From Defluviicoccus sp046348835 (lineage in GTDB: Bacteria > Pseudomonadota > Alphaproteobacteria > Rhodospirillales > Defluviicoccaceae), in assembly GCA_046348835.1 (NCBI GenBank), contig JAXMDM010000002.1, positions 1 through 64,000 on the forward strand: a stretch of DNA of 64,000 nucleotides, given 5' to 3'. Each line of letters starts with the position of its first letter. Position 1 is the first letter of the stretch. Position numbers and translations under genes: made by a program. The notes beneath the pieces are model-generated. The model was not told the origin of the DNA. It searched no databases and saw only the letters and a list, made by a program, of their open reading frames with translations. Shown here piece after piece: positions 17,730-26,247 of the stretch.

Positions 17730-18713
17730 ATGGAATATGTGAAGCTCGGCTCGACCGGCCTCGACGTCTCTCGTCTTTGCCTGGGTTGCATGACCTACGG
17801 CGAGCCGGATCGGGGTCCGCATCCGTGGACGCTCGATGAGGAGAAGAGCCGGCCGCTGATCCGCCGGGCGCTGGAGGCCGGCATCAACTTTTTCGATACC
17901 GCCAACTTCTACTCGGACGGCAGCAGCGAGGAAATCCTCGGCCGGGCGATCCGTGACTTCTCCAGCCGCGACGACGTGGTCATCGCCACCAAGGTGTTTT
18001 ACTCCATCCGCCCGGGGCCCAACGCCGGCGGCCTATCCCGCAAGGTGATCATGCGGGAGATCGACAACAGCCTGCGCCGGCTGGGCACGGACTATGTCGA
18101 CCTCTATCAGATCCACCGGTGGGACCATGGGACGCCGATCGAGGAGACCCTGGCGGCGCTGAACGACGTGGTCCGCGCCGGCAAGGTCCGCTACATCGGC
18201 GCATCCTCCATGTACGCCTGGCAATTCGCCAAGGCCCTCTATACCGCCGATCTCCACGGCTGGCCGCGGTTCGTCAGCATGCAAGATCACTACAACCTCA
18301 TCCACCGGGAGGAAGAGCGGGAGATGCTGCCGCTTTGTGCGGCCGAGGGTATCGGCGTGCTGCCGTGGAGTCCGCTCGCCCGCGGGCGCCTGACCCGCGA
18401 CTGGGGGGAGAGCACGCGGCGGTCGGACACGGACGTGGTCGGCAAGACTCTCTATACCGAGACGACCGCGGCGGCGGATCGCCGGATCGTCGCCGGCGTC
18501 GCCGAGATTGCCGCCGGTCGCGGCGTTCCCCGCGCCCAGGTGGCGCTCGCCTGGCTGTTGCAGAAGCCGGTCGTCACCGCGCCGATCATCGGGGTGGCGA
18601 GGCCGCATCACCTGGACGATGCGGTGGCCGCCCTGTCGCTGCGGCTCACCGCCGAGGAGACCGACGGGCTGGAGGAACTCTACGTCCCGCACCCCGTCGT
18701 CGGCTTCTCCTGA
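17730..18713 (+). CDS. Aldo/keto reductase
   Basis: A 327-residue aldo/keto reductase TIM barrel. The catalytic tetrad is visible: Asp in FFDTANFY and Tyr seven residues on, Lys in VIATKVF, and His in DLYQIHRWD. The C-terminal NADPH-binding loop appears around APIIGVARPHHLDDAV. It resembles the YajO/oxidoreductase branch with the TYGEPD N-terminal loop. In this locus it could interconvert a tetronic or tetrose aldehyde with its alcohol, but the substrate is not readable. It lies 42 nt after denD on the same strand, and its stop is 6 nt from that of the convergent second dctP, so the two transcripts meet there without room for a separate terminator. Confidence 0.88.
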   Translation: MEYVKLGSTGLDVSRLCLGCMTYGEPDRGPHPWTLDEEKSRPLIRRALEAGINFFDTANFYSDGSSEEILGRAIRDFSSRDDVVIATKVFYSIRPGPNAGGLSRKVIMREIDNSLRRLGTDYVDLYQIHRWDHGTPIEETLAALNDVVRAGKVRYIGASSMYAWQFAKALYTADLHGWPRFVSMQDHYNLIHREEEREMLPLCAAEGIGVLPWSPLARGRLTRDWGESTRRSDTDVVGKTLYTETTAAADRRIVAGVAEIAAGRGVPRAQVALAWLLQKPVVTAPIIGVARPHHLDDAVAALSLRLTAEETDGLEELYVPHPVVGFS

Positions 18714-18719
18714 GGCCCA

Positions 18720-19808
18720 TCACCCCAACGGGCCGGTCGTGGCTTCGAGCATGGCCCAGGCTTCCCCGCCGAACCGGTGCCGCCATTCGGAATAGAAGCC
18801 TGCCTTTCGGAGCGCCTCGCGGAAGGGGGCCGGGTCGGGTTGGTTGAAGGCCAGGCCCTTCGTCGCGAGGTCCTGCTTCAACGAGGTGTTGAGCTCGGCA
18901 AGGTCGGCGCGCTCGGCCAGTGCGGCCTCGTTCCAGTTCCTTGCCACGATGTCGCGCAGGTCATCCGGCAGGCGGTCCCAGGCGCGGCGGTTGGCCAGGA
19001 ACCAGAAGCCGTCCCACATATGGTTGGTCAAGGAGCAGTATTTCTGCACCTCGTAGAGCTTGGCGAATGAAATGATGGCGAGCGGGTTTTCCTGCCCCTC
19101 GACCAACTGGTTCCGGAGGGCGGAGTAGACCTCGGAGAAATTGAGGCTGACCGGGGCGGCCTCGAAATCCCTGAACATCGAAATCCATAGCTGGCCCACC
19201 GGGACTCGGATCCGGAAGTCTTTGAGATCGCCGGGGCTGACGATCGGCTGGATGCTCGAGGTGATCTGGCGAAAGCCGTTGTCCCAGATCTTGTCCATGG
19301 CGACCAGATCCGTCTTGGCGATCTGCGCCCGGACATAAGCCCCCAATTCCCCGTCCATCGCCCGCCAGACGGCGTCATAGTCGGCAAAGGCGAAGCCGAT
19401 GCCGTTGATCGAGGCCACGGGCACGAGAATCGAGAGGATGGTTCCCGAGAGGGTGAAGAACTCGACCGCCCCCGAGCGCAGCTGGCTCAGCATGCTGGTG
19501 TCCGAGCCGAGCTGGCCATTGGGGAAGATATCGATCTGGACCCGGCCGTTGGTCTCGGTCTTGATCCTCTCTGCGGCCTCCGAAGCCCGCCGATTCAGCG
19601 GGTGACTGGGGGGCAGGTTATTTGCGTACTTATAGGTGAATTCGGCGGCCCGGGCCGGACGAATGCGGACCAACGGGGCCGCTGCCAGCGTCAATCCCGC
19701 AGCGGCTACAAGGGCTCGCCGGGTGACACCGGCCTTGCGTGCTTTCGCAGGCGGAGCGAGCTCGGCCGCGGTGCGGCACGGCGGCTCTAACTTCGGGTGC
19801 TTTGACAT
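18720..19808 (-). CDS. dctP: TRAP transporter solute-binding protein DctP (copy 2, no permease of its own)
   Basis: A 362-residue periplasmic binding protein. It is a paralogue of the DctP at 7902-8939 and shares GQLGSDTSMLSQLRSG, DNGFRQITSS, VEGQENPLAII, LYEVQKYCS and WDRLPDDLRDIV-type segments. A TRRALVAAAGLTLAAAP stretch near residue 30 is a twin-arginine-like signal after an unusually long N-terminal region. The start is ATG 19808 because GGGAGGAGG lies 5 nt upstream; an in-frame upstream ATG at 19847 has no such site. No permease gene is near it, so it probably shares DctQM, widening the ligand range of the locus, perhaps threonate against erythronate. That sharing is inferred. Confidence 0.88.
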   Translation of the reverse strand: MSKHPKLEPPCRTAAELAPPAKARKAGVTRRALVAAAGLTLAAAPLVRIRPARAAEFTYKYANNLPPSHPLNRRASEAAERIKTETNGRVQIDIFPNGQLGSDTSMLSQLRSGAVEFFTLSGTILSILVPVASINGIGFAFADYDAVWRAMDGELGAYVRAQIAKTDLVAMDKIWDNGFRQITSSIQPIVSPGDLKDFRIRVPVGQLWISMFRDFEAAPVSLNFSEVYSALRNQLVEGQENPLAIISFAKLYEVQKYCSLTNHMWDGFWFLANRRAWDRLPDDLRDIVARNWNEAALAERADLAELNTSLKQDLATKGLAFNQPDPAPFREALRKAGFYSEWRHRFGGEAWAMLEATTGPLG

Positions 19809-19947
19809 TTTGCCTCCTCCCGGGGCGCATGGCCGTCCGTTCGGCATCGCGCGGCCTTCTGCTGCCCCATCATGGAGATATTACCCATGGCACCCGATTA
19901 CGATGGCGGCATGCTCCCGCTCAGGGCCGGTAGGCCAGCGGGGGCCG

Positions 19948-20610
19948 CTACGCGCGAGACCGCCGACGCCAATTGTCGATCAGGATGTGGACGCTTATCA
20001 TTAGCACCCAAACCGGGAAGACAAGCACAACCCAGCTTAGATAGCGGCTGCCGAACAGGATAAGCAGCGCCAGCGTGTAGCCGAGGATCGCAATCCAGCG
20101 CGGGGTGATTGCGGTGCGGACAGCGATGGTGGACAAAGAAATCATGAACACCGCTGCCATCTTTACCGCGTAAGTGTTCATGATCACGTACGACACGGCG
20201 CGGGCGAAGGTGAACGTGGCGGTGTCGAGCAACGCCTTGGACTGAACACCATAGGCTATGATGATCGCCTCGGTCACACCGGCCGAAACAAACAGCATGG
20301 CGAGAAATAACAACCCACTGCCGAGAAAAACGGTAGAGAAGAAGCGATCTTCAAGCTCGCCCAGGCGGTCGCGCAGTACGCCGATGAACCACAAGAAGGC
20401 GATGCCGGCGAACGGCACCATACTCAGGGCAAGAGCAACGGCGTTTGAACGCGTCCTCAGCCACGCCCCCGCCTCCAGCGGATCGGCCGGGATGGAAAGC
20501 CGGACGACCAGAAGGCCGACGATGAGCAGGACCGAAAAGATGATGCCGGCAATGGCGGCGGCGCGCGGCGTCTTCAGGCGCGCGCGGGTCAAGACCACAT
20601 CCTGCTTCAT
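19948..20610 (-). CDS. Multi-spanning membrane protein of unknown function
   Basis: A 220-residue integral membrane protein; I do not recognise the family. Six hydrophobic segments are visible: AAIAGIIFSVLLIVGLLVV near 18, ALALSMVPFAGIAFLWFIG near 59, VFLGSGLLFLAMLFVSAGV near 93, AVKMAAVFMISLSTIAV near 149, WIAILGYTLALLILFG near 172 and LSWVVLVFPVWVLMISVHI near 190. A charged loop, RDRLGELEDRF, lies between the second and third. The C-terminus, NWRRRSRA, is basic and probably cytoplasmic. A GAGGAAGTC sequence before the ATG is a good ribosome-binding site, so the gene looks expressed. It stands alone between the second dctP and a stretch of broken genes. Confidence 0.75.
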   Translation of the reverse strand: MKQDVVLTRARLKTPRAAAIAGIIFSVLLIVGLLVVRLSIPADPLEAGAWLRTRSNAVALALSMVPFAGIAFLWFIGVLRDRLGELEDRFFSTVFLGSGLLFLAMLFVSAGVTEAIIIAYGVQSKALLDTATFTFARAVSYVIMNTYAVKMAAVFMISLSTIAVRTAITPRWIAILGYTLALLILFGSRYLSWVVLVFPVWVLMISVHILIDNWRRRSRA

Positions 20611-20849
20611 GACTTCCTCTGAGGAAATATTATCGAATGCGTTTTTGATACGGCAAGCCGGCTGCGGAGCGAGGCGAGAGGATCAACTGGCGGTGGTTGA
20701 CCTCGATCGCTTGCCCATCGTGGCCGATCTTGTGATAACGCGTCGCCGCTTTTTCGGAGCGTGCGACAGCCGGTTCACGATCGCCGCGCGCGGCGATCGT
20801 GCAATCCGAGCGACTGGCCTCCAGGACCCCCGACAACCCCCAGCACCGG

Positions 20850-21109
20850 GCCACTGTGGACAAGTTCCGGGGGCAGGAAGCACCCGGTTGTCATCTGCTC
20901 GATGACCACCTCATCGCCAGAGGAGGCCCCGCGGGGTATGGAATTTTTCTATAGCTGCACCGGCTGAACGTCGCCGTCTCCCGCGCCCGCGTCGCCTCAA
21001 TCCTTGTTGCAAACCCGGAATTTTGGAGCCCGATTGCCGCAGCCCGGCACAAATGCGCCTCGCCAACGCCCTCTGCCGGTATATCGAGATGGCGCAAACG
21101 ATCAAATGA
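20850..21109 (+). pseudogene. C-terminal remnant of an SF1 helicase (DNA2/UPF1-like), frameshifted
   Basis: Three forward frames read in turn give a continuous helicase tail. ATVDKFRGQEA (motif V region) starts at 20850, MTTSSPEEAPRGMEF at 20899, LNVAVSRARVASILVANPE at about 20966, and then CRSPAQMRLANALCRYIEM runs to the TGA at 21107. NVAVSRAR is helicase motif VI of the SF1 family, often fused to a RecB-like nuclease. Joining these pieces needs a one-base insertion near 20885 and one-base losses near 20957 and 21022. No upstream helicase motifs are visible, so only the last 85 or so residues survive. It is a decayed fragment, perhaps left from an older defence or mobile island. Confidence 0.72.
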
Positions 21110-21243
21110 CGAGCTGCGGCCTTAGAGCACCCGGCACACGATCGCAGCCAGTGGGCGACCTCAGCAGCGGCACCCTTCGCATTTCTAAGTTGCCCAACGA
21201 CCATTACGAGCGCAGCAAGGGAAGCGTCCGTCGTGAGCGTCCG

Positions 21244-22234
21244 TCAGGGTCGCTGTGGCGGTCCGATCTGCGGCGCCTTCACCGGCGCGGCGATGCCGAC
21301 GAAGATCACGATCGCATCGCCGCCCGGATTGTTCGGGATGATCACCCTCTTCCAGTTGTCGGTGACCCAGAGGTTGCCGGAGGGTCGGTTTGGGCAGCGG
21401 TCATCCGCTGCAGGGCATGGCTGGTGTAATGGGATCACCGGTGCGCAAGCCGGGCGGGCATTTGCTCGTGTTCGTACCGCAGAATTGGCTGATCCGGAGG
21501 AGGTTCGAGCCGCCGGCACCTTGCCCATTGCCGGAATTCGCCACCCATACGTTGTCGTTGCCATCGACAGTCCCCACGGGCTGGTGACGCCCCCGCCAGT
21601 GAAGGGTGCGCCGGCGGCGACCTCGCCGTTGGAGCTGATAAGCGCGATCGAGCCGCCGGCCCATCGACGTCGCTGCCGCCATCGGGGCAGGGGACGTCCA
21701 CGATATGGGAGTTGGCGACCGACATGTTGCCCCTGCTGTCGCTCGCAATCGCCATCCGGCGATCGAAGACCCCGCTCACATGGCGAATTTGGCCGTTGCC
21801 GATGATGGCGACCGAGTTGCTGTTGTTGCCGGTGACCCAGGCGAAGCCGCGATGGTCGATGGCGACGCCGAACGGCTTGGAGAGCCCCAGCTGGTCTTGG
21901 GGATGTTGCGTGCACGCCGGGGATCCCCTTTAGGGTGACGCTGCCATTGCCACAATTGGCGATCCAATTGCCGTGCTGGTCGGTCGCTGGCGTAGATGCT
22001 GCAGCTCGTGCTGGGCATCACCATGACTTCGATCCGGTCAAGAACCACATCTGTGTTGCCTCTATTATCACCAACTATGGGCATATGGCAGATTGCCCCG
22101 AACCACATTTTCGACTCCGCCGCCTCGGCGGCGGAGGTTACGGGGAGGTCGGAGGCCAAGGCGCGGTTAACAGCCGCGAGCCGGGCCGCACGCGCGCCAA
22201 GGCAACTTTCGCCGGCGGCATGACCAAGGCGCAT
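21244..22234 (-). pseudogene. Frameshifted beta-propeller (NHL/virginiamycin-B-lyase-like) gene
   Basis: Reading the minus strand across all three frames recovers propeller-like repeats. These include HGNWIANCGNGSVTLKG, then KPFGVAIDHRGFAWVTGNNS, then GQIRHVSGVFDRRMAIASDS, then GGSIALISSNGEV, GNDNVWVANSGNG, and finally SGNLWVTDNWKRVIIPNNP before the stop at 21244. The recurring D.G..WV.N.GN unit is typical of NHL and Vgb-like secreted propellers. At least four frameshifts are needed to join them, so the gene is dead. Its start would be near 22234, divergent from the kinase gene. The exact family cannot be fixed from the broken sequence. Confidence 0.6.
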
Positions 22235-22269
22235 AGCGCGGGCGCAGGCTCAGCCGCGGCGGGCGCGAG

Positions 22270-24231
22270 GTGATCATCCCAGGTGCCCCATCCCCGTTCG
22301 CCGAGCCCGCCGTTGACCCGGCGAATAATGTCTTTTCTCGGCTGCATAGCTACCCCAAGATAGGAGATGGGGTAACCGGGGGGACGGGTCTCGTCGTGTC
22401 TGTCGGTTTGACATGCGGACATGTCATCAGAGGTCGCTTCGTGCTCGAAGAGGAGCTCGGAGCCGGTGGCATGGGGAAGGTCTTCAAGGCCCTCGACCGC
22501 TTGCGCCAGGAGGCGCAGGACCGCGAGCCTTACGTCGCCATAAAAGTCCTTTCGAAGGGCATCAGCACCCATCCCCTTGCGTTCATGGCCTTACAACGCG
22601 AGGCCAAGAAGGCGCAAAAGCTTACCCATCCCAACGTGGTTCGCGTGTACGATTTCGATCGCGACGAGCCGAATATTTATATCGTAATGGAATATCTTTC
22701 CGGGAGGTCCCTGGACAAGATTATTCGCTCCGATAATTATAAAGGCTGTTCATTGCCCCAGGCAATGAAAATTATTGAGCCTGTGGGCTCGGCATTATCG
22801 TATGCTCACAGGAATGGCATCGTTCATCTTGATCTGACCCCGAACAATATTTTTCTCACCGAGCAAGGGCAAGTAAAGGTCATCGATTTTGGCATCGCCC
22901 GAGCGTTTCGCCGCCCCGACGAGAACAATCCCGAGGAAACCGTATTCGACGCCAGTGCGCTGCGGGCCTACAGCCCCCTTTATGCCAGCCCGGAGTTGAT
23001 CGATGGCCTCGACCCGGACCCTCGCGACGACGTCTTCTCCCTCGCGTGCGTCATTTACGAGTTGCTGACCGGGACCCATCCCTTCGGCCGCGTCCAGGCC
23101 ACCAAGGCGCGGGCGGAAAAACGCGAACCGGTGCGACCCGAGGGCTTGACCAATGGGCAATGGCTCGGCCTGAAACGGGCGCTGACCTTCTCCCGCGACC
23201 GGCGCACCGAGAGCGTCGATGCGCTCCTCGAGGAGCTTCGTCACGGACGAAAATCGCCCATAGGAACGTGGGGAAAGGTAGCCGCCGCCACGGCCGCGGT
23301 GGCCGTGGCGGTGGCCATTTTCTATGTCGGCATTCGCGGGCCGAGTGACGAGCCGGCAGCCCGCCCGCCGGCCGTCGACGACACCACCCGTCCGCGCCCG
23401 CCGGAGCAGGCGGTGCCGGGAATTCAGCCGCCGCTGCAGGTGCCGGCACCGGCGCCTTCGCCGCCGACGACGGACAGCACACCGCCGCCCCAGGTGCCCG
23501 CGGCGCCCGCCGCTCCCGCACCGGAAGCGGTCGCTCCGCCGGTCGTCGTGCCGTCTGCGGTCGACATCGGGAGCAAGGTCAGCGCCGTACCCTGTTCCGT
23601 TCTGGCCAGCAACGTTGACGGGGCGCAGATCGCCCTCGGCGGGTACACCGCGGACAAGAGGGCACTGGAAAAATTGCGCGTCGAACTGGCGGCCGGCGAG
23701 GGTGTTGGCGAGGTGTCGACGACGGGCGTGCGGGCCCTCAATCCGGTATATTGCCGGGTGCTGGAGACTTTGGCACCCCAGATCAAGAGCAACTGGGATG
23801 CCGGCCTCCTTCACGGCGTCCGCACCGCACAAGCGGAAGCCAAGTTTGTGGCCGGAGACAGACTGGCTTTTTCCGCCCTCGCACCGGCGATCGATAGTTA
23901 CATCACGGTGGATTACTATTCCCTGGACGGCCAGGTCGTTCACATGCTGCCAAGCGGTTCACGAACCAACAATCGTTTCGTCGCCCGAAGCGGATTTTCC
24001 GTCGGCGCCGGCGATGGCGAGAACTGGATCGTCGGGCCGCCGTTCGGCACCGAGGTGATAACCCTGATCGCCAGCAGCGAGCCGCTGTTCCCCAAACCGC
24101 GCAAGGAGGCGGAGCCGGCGGATCGTTACCTGAAGGATTTGCGCCGCAGCATCGAGCGCATCCAGGCGCGTCCGGGTTCGACCCTGTTGGCCGACGTGAT
24201 GCTCATCGAGACCCGCGCAAAGGAGCAATGA
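22270..24231 (+). CDS. T6SS-linked membrane Ser/Thr protein kinase with DUF4384 domain (PpkA-like)
   Basis: A 653-residue protein. Residues of about 55-330 form a Hanks-type kinase with GAGGMGKVF glycine loop, VAIK (Lys 92), HLDLTPNNIF catalytic loop (Asp 188) and IDFGIAR (Asp 206). The catalytic loop differs from the usual HRDLKPxN: Arg is Leu and Lys is Thr, although both aspartates remain. One membrane helix lies near 336-357, then a Pro-rich linker, then a periplasmic DUF4384-type domain at about 430-640. PpkA-like kinases phosphorylate the T6SS FHA protein to trigger assembly; the FHA, phosphatase and TagF partners are all in this window. The start is GTG 22270, not certain, since the first 45 residues lack homology I recognise. 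The next gene begins 3 nt after its stop. Confidence 0.85.
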   Translation: MIIPGAPSPFAEPAVDPANNVFSRLHSYPKIGDGVTGGTGLVVSVGLTCGHVIRGRFVLEEELGAGGMGKVFKALDRLRQEAQDREPYVAIKVLSKGISTHPLAFMALQREAKKAQKLTHPNVVRVYDFDRDEPNIYIVMEYLSGRSLDKIIRSDNYKGCSLPQAMKIIEPVGSALSYAHRNGIVHLDLTPNNIFLTEQGQVKVIDFGIARAFRRPDENNPEETVFDASALRAYSPLYASPELIDGLDPDPRDDVFSLACVIYELLTGTHPFGRVQATKARAEKREPVRPEGLTNGQWLGLKRALTFSRDRRTESVDALLEELRHGRKSPIGTWGKVAAATAAVAVAVAIFYVGIRGPSDEPAARPPAVDDTTRPRPPEQAVPGIQPPLQVPAPAPSPPTTDSTPPPQVPAAPAAPAPEAVAPPVVVPSAVDIGSKVSAVPCSVLASNVDGAQIALGGYTADKRALEKLRVELAAGEGVGEVSTTGVRALNPVYCRVLETLAPQIKSNWDAGLLHGVRTAQAEAKFVAGDRLAFSALAPAIDSYITVDYYSLDGQVVHMLPSGSRTNNRFVARSGFSVGAGDGENWIVGPPFGTEVITLIASSEPLFPKPRKEAEPADRYLKDLRRSIERIQARPGSTLLADVMLIETRAKEQ

Positions 24232-24234
24232 AAG

Positions 24235-25539
24235 GTGAGGCGTTTTTCCGACGGCGCGCTGGCAGTCCTGGTTGGTCTCTTGATGCTTTTGGCGACCCCG
24301 GTGCTGAGTGCCCCGGTCCTATCGCCCTCGGCAGCAACTCCTGCAGCAGGGGCGGCTCTCCACTACGCGGGCATCGCCAGGGAGACGTCCAGCGACGAGG
24401 CGGCGTGGAACGCCATCAAGAACAGCCGCAATCCGGCCGTCTTCGAGGCCTTTATAAGCAGCCACCCCGATAGCCCCTATGTGGGGCAGGCGCAGCAACG
24501 GGCGCAGCAACTGCGGCCGAAGGCCGAGCGCCCGACGCGGAAAGCGTCGTCCGCCCCGTCGGAGTCGGGGGGGGAAAAAACCGACAAGGGGGAAAAGGCG
24601 AGGGCGTCGACCGCGCCGGCGGGGCCGGTGACCTTGGAGGTCGCCTCGCCCTATGCGGAAAAGGATTTCCGCACCCGCAATCTCAAGAGCTACACAGACG
24701 CGGTGACCGCCGAGGTCGATGGCGCGGTGAACTTCGTCATCTTCCCGGCAGGCGGGCTACTGCAACACGGGCAGATACCGGCGGGTCTGGGTAATAACGA
24801 GGCGGCCCTGGGTGTGTTCGATCTCTCCCGACTGGCGGCGGAAGCGCCGGTGTTGGCGCTGTCATCGTTGCCGTTCGTCGCTGCCAGCTACGAGGATGCC
24901 TTCCATCTATGGAAGGCCGCCCAACCGGTGGTTCAGCGGCTATTGGCGGAACGCGGGATGATGGCCCTCTACGCCATCCCCGCCGTACCGGCCGGCCTCT
25001 TTGCCAAGAAAGCCGTTCGGTCCGCCGCCGATCTGAAGGGCTTGCGCATCGCCGCCAGCGACGACTGGCTGAAGCGGTTGGTCGGCGAGGTGGGAGGACG
25101 GCCGAGCGAAGGCACGGTGGCCGATGCGGTGAAGCAGGCGGCGGACGGCGGCATCGACGGGATGCTTGCGCCGTTGGATGCCGCCGCTGCCAACAAGGCC
25201 TGGAGCGGATTTGCCGTGGCGTACGACGTCCAGGCGTCGTTCCCGCTGTCGGTGGTCGCCATCAGCCAGAGCGCCTATGCCACATTGAGCCCGGAGGTGC
25301 AGCGGGCGCTGTTTAACTCGGCGGTCAGCGCCCAGAACGCCGCATGGTCCGACAGCATCGATGAGCGCAATGCCAGCGTCGACCAGCTCGGCAAGGAAAA
25401 TCTCACCGTCCAGGCGCCCCCCCAGGCGCTGGTCAGCGAACTGAAGGCGGCGAGCAACCCGCAGCTGAAGAACTGGCTCGCCGCCACCGGCAACGACGGT
25501 CAAGCGATCCTGTCCGCATCGGAGTCGTCCAACCGCTAG
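24235..25539 (+). CDS. Secreted DctP-fold protein coupled to the T6SS kinase
   Basis: A 434-residue protein with an N-terminal signal-like segment (LAVLVGLLMLLATPVLSAP). A short helical AWNAIKNSRNPAVFEAFISS unit follows near 56-76, resembling repeats in caspase-like secreted proteins, then a Lys-rich linker. From about residue 130 comes a TRAP-DctP-like domain: FVIFPAGGLLQHGQIPAGL, LPFVAASYEDAF, RSAADLKGLRI with the conserved Arg, and VGGRPSEGTVADAVKQAADG. It starts with GTG 3 nt after the kinase stop, so the two are translationally coupled. No TRAP permease accompanies it. It may bind a ligand and signal to the periplasmic DUF4384 domain of the kinase; this is inference. Confidence 0.75.
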   Translation: MRRFSDGALAVLVGLLMLLATPVLSAPVLSPSAATPAAGAALHYAGIARETSSDEAAWNAIKNSRNPAVFEAFISSHPDSPYVGQAQQRAQQLRPKAERPTRKASSAPSESGGEKTDKGEKARASTAPAGPVTLEVASPYAEKDFRTRNLKSYTDAVTAEVDGAVNFVIFPAGGLLQHGQIPAGLGNNEAALGVFDLSRLAAEAPVLALSSLPFVAASYEDAFHLWKAAQPVVQRLLAERGMMALYAIPAVPAGLFAKKAVRSAADLKGLRIAASDDWLKRLVGEVGGRPSEGTVADAVKQAADGGIDGMLAPLDAAAANKAWSGFAVAYDVQASFPLSVVAISQSAYATLSPEVQRALFNSAVSAQNAAWSDSIDERNASVDQLGKENLTVQAPPQALVSELKAASNPQLKNWLAATGNDGQAILSASESSNR

Positions 25540-25659
25540 ACTAATAGAAGGGATCGCGAGACGATGGAGCTTTCTGATGCCTTCTCCGAGGCTCTCCCTC
25601 TCGCGCCTAGCTATCGCCTCCCGCCGTTGATGGCCGGTGAGCGGTCTAGATTCATCTGG

Positions 25660-25682
25660 TGACCACTCAGCCGAAGTGGTCA
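25660..25682. terminator. Hairpin between convergent genes
   Basis: TGACCACT (25660-25667) and its perfect complement AGTGGTCA (25675-25682) flank a 7-nt loop. It lies between two convergent genes and could end either transcript, though there is no T-tract. Confidence 0.3.
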
Positions 25683-25714
25683 GTCACGACCCATCCTTCA
25701 ATGTTGTGAATCGA

Positions 25715-26215
25715 TTAGCGAGGAACTCCATAGGCGTTATAGATGGCTGCTTCGAGTCCGGTTAAGAAGCGCTGAATCTGCTCGCTGAGCGTCTCTTCTG
25801 TTGCAATAGTCGGGCAGTTACTATAGGAACCCCAGGTCCCACCACCGGCCTGGATAATTTCTTCGCAGAACGAAACACAGTTGTTCGGAAGCACCAACCA
25901 TCTCCACTTGTTTGCCATGAGCTGCTCCACGTAAGTCATGGCATTTTGTGGATTTGGTAGCCTCACATACAACCTTCTTAGCTCTGTCTTGCCGGAATCG
26001 CGCAGATAGCGTCTGTACCCAGCTTCCGACATGTAGCGAGGAACGTCGTGCAAGTCCGCGACGTGAAAGTAATAGCCTCCACTTCGGCCTCCCGAGTGGA
26101 TTAGAAGATGCCCGCACACATTTGGGCCATCACCGCTCACTGCAACAACTTCAGTGCTCGAAAAATCGATATCGATAACTCCACATGCATCAAGGACTTC
26201 TCCCTTATAGGCCAT
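25715..26215 (-). CDS. Putative LRAT/NlpC-P60-like (permuted papain fold) protein, candidate T6SS cargo
   Basis: A 166-residue protein of lower GC than its neighbours. The pattern VCGHLLIHSGG (His 36) followed 75 residues later by LPNNCVSFCEEIIQAGG (Cys 113) matches the permuted papain-like order, His first and then NC..F, seen in LRAT-like and permuted NlpC/P60 enzymes that cut amide or ester bonds. A YYFHVADL strand lies between them. It has no signal peptide or membrane helix. It lies 32 nt beyond the clpV stop on the same strand, at the end of the structural T6SS operon, a common place for cargo. Composition suggests separate acquisition. The function is not proven; a house-keeping amidase or an immunity factor are alternatives. 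Confidence 0.5.
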   Translation of the reverse strand: MAYKGEVLDACGVIDIDFSSTEVVAVSGDGPNVCGHLLIHSGGRSGGYYFHVADLHDVPRYMSEAGYRRYLRDSGKTELRRLYVRLPNPQNAMTYVEQLMANKWRWLVLPNNCVSFCEEIIQAGGGTWGSYSNCPTIATEETLSEQIQRFLTGLEAAIYNAYGVPR

Positions 26216-26247
26216 ATCACCCTCTCCCCCGTTGATTCACAACAAGC

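Noticed and set aside
20630..20849. Possible integrase or transposase C-terminus on the minus strand
   Set aside because: The peptide ending in LPYQKRIR shows no catalytic motif I recognise, and no terminal repeats were found.
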